From a virus, in the IMG/VR virus record IMGVR_UViG_3300035199_000201, positions 1-32,119 of that record: a stretch of DNA of 32,119 bases; one strand, given 5' to 3'. A model generated the notes under the pieces. That model saw only the letters and a program-made list of their open reading frames with translations, was not told the origin of the DNA and ran no database searches. The translations under genes and the position numbers were made by a program. Positions 29,531-32,119 of the stretch are shown here, piece by piece. The first letter of the stretch is position 1, and every line of letters begins with the position of its first letter.

Positions 29531-30901
29531 ATGGCAAGACATTACACAGGTAATTCGGCAACGACTACCACTGAACAATATTTCATTCCCGAGCTATAGT
29601 AATGGCGTTTCTGTAAGTAATTACAGTCATAATTATCGCGGAAAAAAACTGGAAACCTAAGTGCAGCTGCATAAGGCAATCAGAGGTGAAGGCGCAAGCC
29701 AGCCGCAGAGACTAGGTGGTGAGATAATCCACCCACGACTCCGCGACACCCAAACGGGTGAATAGATAGTCCGATACTCCGTAGAAACGCGGAGAGCGTA
29801 GATAAAGAGCTATGCAATAACAAGTGATGGGCAGATGGAATTTATAAGTACTTCGAGAGATCTACTGTGTTCAGGGGTTTGGTTGACGATTACAGCCCCT
29901 TAGTAAAGGGCAAAGGTTTCGGAGATGTAGTTCATATCCCCGAAATGTCAATTATCACCGCAACTTCTAAAGCAGAAGACGCAGACGTTAGTTATGACGC
30001 AACTGCAACAACCGAAACTCAGCTGGCGCTGAATAAACATGAATATGTCGCAAAATTATTTAGTGACATTTCTATGATTCAGTCCGAAGCAGACCTCATG
30101 GACAAGTATGTCCGTATGTTTGGTGAAGCGCTGGGAAGGAAGTTGGATGCAGACATCTGGGCAGAACTGGATGGTTTAAACCAATCTCAGGCGTTGTCCG
30201 CTGATGACACGCTCACAGCAGCTGTGTTTGAATCAGTATTGGCCACACTTGGAGAAAATGACATTCCGTATATGGACGGTCAATGCTCTATGGTTGTGAA
30301 CCCAACTCTGTTTGCAGACATCCTTAACCCATCCGCTGGTATCGCCCAGTACTTCATCAGAAATGATGCAGTTGGCGAAGGTAACCGGGGATTGAGATCT
30401 GGATTAGTTGGATCGCTTTATGGGATTGACGTGTACATGAGTAACACTGTCAGTACCGCCGGCACAAGTTCAACAATTGCCGGAGCTGTTTTTCACAAGA
30501 CAGCGGGAGCCTGCGCAATTCAGCAAGATGTGAGAGTGCAAAATGAGTACTCGATTGACGCATTAGGTACTAAGGTCGTAGCTCAACAATGGGCGTTTGC
30601 GTAGGCGACTATGCAAATTATTAGCGCGGAATTAAGCGGGAACTCTAAGGCCATTATGGCTATGACAACCCGAACCGAAGGCTACACAAAGTGTGGTCAG
30701 GGGCAGAGCGTAGGAAGTGAAATAATCTTCCCAAGAGGCCGCGCCATCTCACTTAGAGATGAAAAGGTACGCCGATACTCCGTAGAAATGCGGAGATCTG
30801 AGATAAAAAGCTCAGTACAACATTTGGATATGATCTATGGATGCAAAATCATCGACGATTCTGACAACATCAAGGGAGTGAAGTTTACTAACGTGGACTA
30901 G
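29531..30901 (+). CDS. major capsid protein, three exons split by two group I introns (298 aa after splicing)
   Basis: Exon 1 is 29531-29595 (MARHYTGNS ... FIPE plus CT), exon 2 is 29827-30583 (starting A-TGG-GCA-GAT, WADGIYKYFERS) and exon 3 is 30827-30901 (DMIYGCKIIDD, ending FTNVD). Joined, they read FIPE-L-WADGIYKYFERSTVFRGL and GTKVVA-DMIYGCK, giving a continuous HK97-type capsid protein of a normal length. Unspliced RNA stops at once after exon 1 and six codons after exon 2. GGAG lies before the ATG. Exon joins follow group I rules (U before the 5' site, G at the intron end), and the frame is kept at both. In isolation, exon 2 would look like a 245-residue protein. Confidence 0.9.
29596..29826 (+). 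ncRNA. group I intron 1 in the major capsid gene (231 nt, ORF-less)
   Basis: The core has P2 (29611-29616 / 29621-29626), P3 (29637-29642 / 29740-29745), P7 GACTA / TAGTC (29710-29714 / 29767-29771), a P7.1 hairpin (29715-29733) and P8 ACCC / GGGT (29748-29751 / 29756-29759). It is completed by P9 (29777-29794) and P9.1 (29796-29815). The extra hairpin between P7 and P3 is a subgroup IA feature. The guide GGC (29604-29606) pairs with exon-end GCU, giving the U-G pair at the 5' splice site; the last intron base is G. No endonuclease gene is inside. Confidence 0.92.
30584..30826 (+). ncRNA. group I intron 2 in the major capsid gene (243 nt, ORF-less)
   Basis: This intron matches intron 1 helix by helix: P2 GCGTAG / CTATGC (30599-30614), P3 GCGCGG / CCGCGC (30624-30629 / 30739-30744), P7 GCGTA / TACGC (30708-30712 / 30768-30772), P7.1 GGAAG / CTTCC, P8 ATCTC / GAGAT, P9 CTCCG / CGGAG and P9.1 CTGAG / CTCAG. 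The guide GGC (30592-30594) lies 8 bases after the 5' site, as in intron 1. An open frame at 30611-30901 through it is only a shadow joined to exon 3. Confidence 0.9.
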
Positions 30902-30924
30902 TATCACTTCTTAGCATTATCAAT

Positions 30925-30950
30925 GTGGGGGGTGCATTGTCACCCCCCAC
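30925..30950. promoter_or_regulatory. perfect 10-bp hairpin after the capsid gene
   Basis: GTGGGGGGTG (30925-30934) pairs fully with CACCCCCCAC (30941-30950) around CATTGT. No T run follows (GCAATTAATAG), so it is not a standard terminator. It may stabilise the 3' end of capsid mRNA or reduce transcription into the downstream genes, giving more capsid protein than the later structural proteins. Confidence 0.6.
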
Positions 30951-30969
30951 GCAATTAATAGAGGCACAT

Positions 30970-31182
30970 ATGGTAACATACTGGAAAAAACAAAATAGCG
31001 GACTTGTAGAAAGCGTAGATGAATCTACGTTGGCCAAGCATCCCGAAAAACAGGCTGCGCTGGAAGAAAAAGGTTTTATGCGCATTATGAGTAGAGATGA
31101 TTGGGAGCCTTTCAAGGCTACATCCAAAGCAAAAGCTGCTATCAAGAAAGTTGTGAAGAAAGTGTCAAAAAAGAAAAAATAA
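30970..31182 (+). CDS. small basic protein after the capsid gene (70 aa)
   Basis: ATG 30970 has GAGG upstream; a longer start 45 bases before would lie inside the hairpin. The product (MVTYWKKQNSGLVESVDES...) ends in a lysine-rich tail (KAAIKKVVKKVSKKKK), which suggests DNA or RNA binding. Small proteins with this layout often follow the capsid gene in siphoviruses and may be head accessory proteins. Function unknown. Confidence 0.6.
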   Translation: MVTYWKKQNSGLVESVDESTLAKHPEKQAALEEKGFMRIMSRDDWEPFKATSKAKAAIKKVVKKVSKKKK

Positions 31183-31239
31183 TAGCACCGAAAACGATCT
31201 CGTTCACGGTAGCCACCACCTTAGAGAGGAAGAAAAGTC

Positions 31240-31584
31240 ATGGCAAATTTACACGCAAATTCCGTCCAAGAATCACTGAACGCCACCACAGGCGGAGAAT
31301 GGACAGTTAATACTGCGGCTACAGCCGATGCAGTAGACACTGTTACCGATACGGAACATCTATCGTTAAAATCATCCACAGCCACAATTGGAGTCTACGC
31401 AGCAACAGAAATCTATTTTAACTTTGCGGCAACCGCAGTTGATATTGTAGTTCTGAAAGACCTAGTGATCCCCAAGAATACACTCACATTTATTACAGTG
31501 CCTCGTGGACTTGGTAATACAATTTACTTTTCATATCTCTCAACCAGCAGCACTACTGGCGCTGTTAAGACGGTGGAGATTTAA
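31240..31584 (+). CDS. putative head decoration or structural protein (114 aa)
   Basis: A clear GAGAGGAAG lies upstream of the ATG. The protein is Thr/Ala/Ser-rich and probably all-beta (IGVYAATEIYFNFAATAVDIVVLKD, TLTFITVPRGLGNTIYFSYLS), with no charged helices. This composition and the location between the capsid and a fibre-like gene suggest a virion surface protein, such as a decoration protein. No family is recognised. Confidence 0.5.
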   Translation: MANLHANSVQESLNATTGGEWTVNTAATADAVDTVTDTEHLSLKSSTATIGVYAATEIYFNFAATAVDIVVLKDLVIPKNTLTFITVPRGLGNTIYFSYLSTSSTTGAVKTVEI

Positions 31585-32119
31585 ATGCAGAGTTCAATGC
31601 TTAGAGCCATAGTTGAAGACTTCGGTAATGGTGGAACGATTGATGGTGATTTAGTAGTATCTGGTGACTTAACCGTATCTGGTGGTGGTACTTTATCATT
31701 TGATGAAATCTTAGAAGGTACGCAAGTAATAGATGTTACTTCCACAGAAGCATTCCTTGTCCGCAAGAACTCAGATGGTGGGGATATATTCACAGTTGAT
31801 ACTACGAACTCAGATGTAGCAGTAGGTGGTAAGTTTACAATATCTGCCGCCGCATATAACGCAGATGCATTAAGTATCCATCATAGTGCTCATGCCGCAA
31901 ATAGAGGACTTGTTTTAGGACAAGTTTCAGCGGTGAATCATCATATAAGTAACCAAACCGATGCAGACAATGCCGCCGCTCTTACTTTAAATTATCAAGG
32001 ATATGAAGGTGGCACATCTTATTTCAGGGACACGATTATAGCTGACGGTAAAAATAATACAATAGTTTTTGTTGATGGTTCAGCAGGCAATGTCGGAATT
32101 GGAGCGGCTCCCCATGCTT
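31585..32119 (+). CDS. fibre- or spike-like structural protein, N-terminal part
   Basis: The frame starts right after the previous stop and runs off the window edge after 178 codons. The sequence is beta-rich and repetitive: GTIDGDLVVSGDLTVSGGGTLSF, then VTSTEAFLVRKNSDGGDIFTVDTTNSDVAVGG and DGSAGNVGIGAAPHA. The GDLTVSG and SAGNVGIG repeats are typical of trimeric phage fibres and spikes, including those ending in a self-cleaving chaperone domain. Such proteins usually bind the host surface. The C-terminus is outside the window. Confidence 0.65.
   Translation, partial: MQSSMLRAIVEDFGNGGTIDGDLVVSGDLTVSGGGTLSFDEILEGTQVIDVTSTEAFLVRKNSDGGDIFTVDTTNSDVAVGGKFTISAAAYNADALSIHHSAHAANRGLVLGQVSAVNHHISNQTDADNAAALTLNYQGYEGGTSYFRDTIIADGKNNTIVFVDGSAGNVGIGAAPHA

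Noticed and set aside
29433-29660. A 75-residue frame crossing the scaffold end and the capsid start
   Set aside because: It runs out of frame with the scaffold and capsid exon 1 and ends inside intron 1.
30611-30901. A 96-residue open frame following the capsid frame
   Set aside because: Its first part is group I intron 2 and its last 24 residues are capsid exon 3; the frame is open across the intron by chance and its start has no ribosome-binding site.

Overview
This window is most of the genome of a temperate tailed dsDNA phage of siphovirus type. It has a tail tube protein, a long tape measure and tail assembly chaperones, with no tail sheath. The small and large terminase, portal, MuF-like protein, scaffold and major capsid protein sit near the right end. 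A tyrosine integrase lies next to a tRNA-like attachment site. Genes are short and tightly packed, with many ATGA, TAATG and GTGA overlaps and fairly frequent Shine-Dalgarno-like sites, which fits a bacterial host. The host cannot be named from the sequence. The attachment core matches the 3' half of a tRNA with a CAU-type anticodon loop. The gene at the right edge and the gene at the left edge are both cut, so the map is probably a linearised circular or permuted genome.

Layout. (1) 1-2143, rightward: a cassette of very small genes with membrane segments, a holin-like protein and an endolysin-like protein. (2) 2140-11000, rightward: neck and tail genes, including a tail assembly chaperone pair joined by a -1 frameshift, a 745-residue tape measure and two large tail-tip proteins. 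(3) 11005-13124, leftward: attP with paired repeats on both sides, a terminator, the integrase, a histone-fold-like protein and a conserved phage gene. Divergent promoters follow at 13151-13218. (4) 13227-21036, rightward: Cro-like and excisionase-like regulators, an SSB-like protein, several PD-(D/E)XK nuclease-like proteins, a DNA methyltransferase, zinc-binding small proteins, a RecB-like exonuclease and a primase-helicase. (5) 21037-24286: inverted A-rich repeats, a GC-palindromic non-coding stretch (candidate origin), a bidirectional terminator, four leftward genes and a repeat-bearing intergenic region. (6) 24287-32119, rightward: a HTH regulator, packaging and head genes, and a fibre-like protein running off the edge.

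Two observations stand out. First, the major capsid gene is split into three exons by two ORF-less group I introns of 231 and 243 nt. The two introns can be aligned helix by helix, and paired base changes preserve P2, P7, P7.1, P8, P9 and P9.1. Splicing rebuilds a 298-residue capsid protein. Second, the large terminase reading frame is broken between its Walker A and Walker B motifs by a 35-nt segment. That segment starts with a stop codon directly after a GGC glycine codon, contains a 7-bp hairpin with a GCAA loop, and ends in a second GGC. This layout resembles the translational bypass of T4 gene 60. Resuming after the second GGC restores the usual terminase spacing. A PD-(D/E)XK protein at 16190-16576 resembles the family that includes a group I intron homing endonuclease and could act on the introns in trans.
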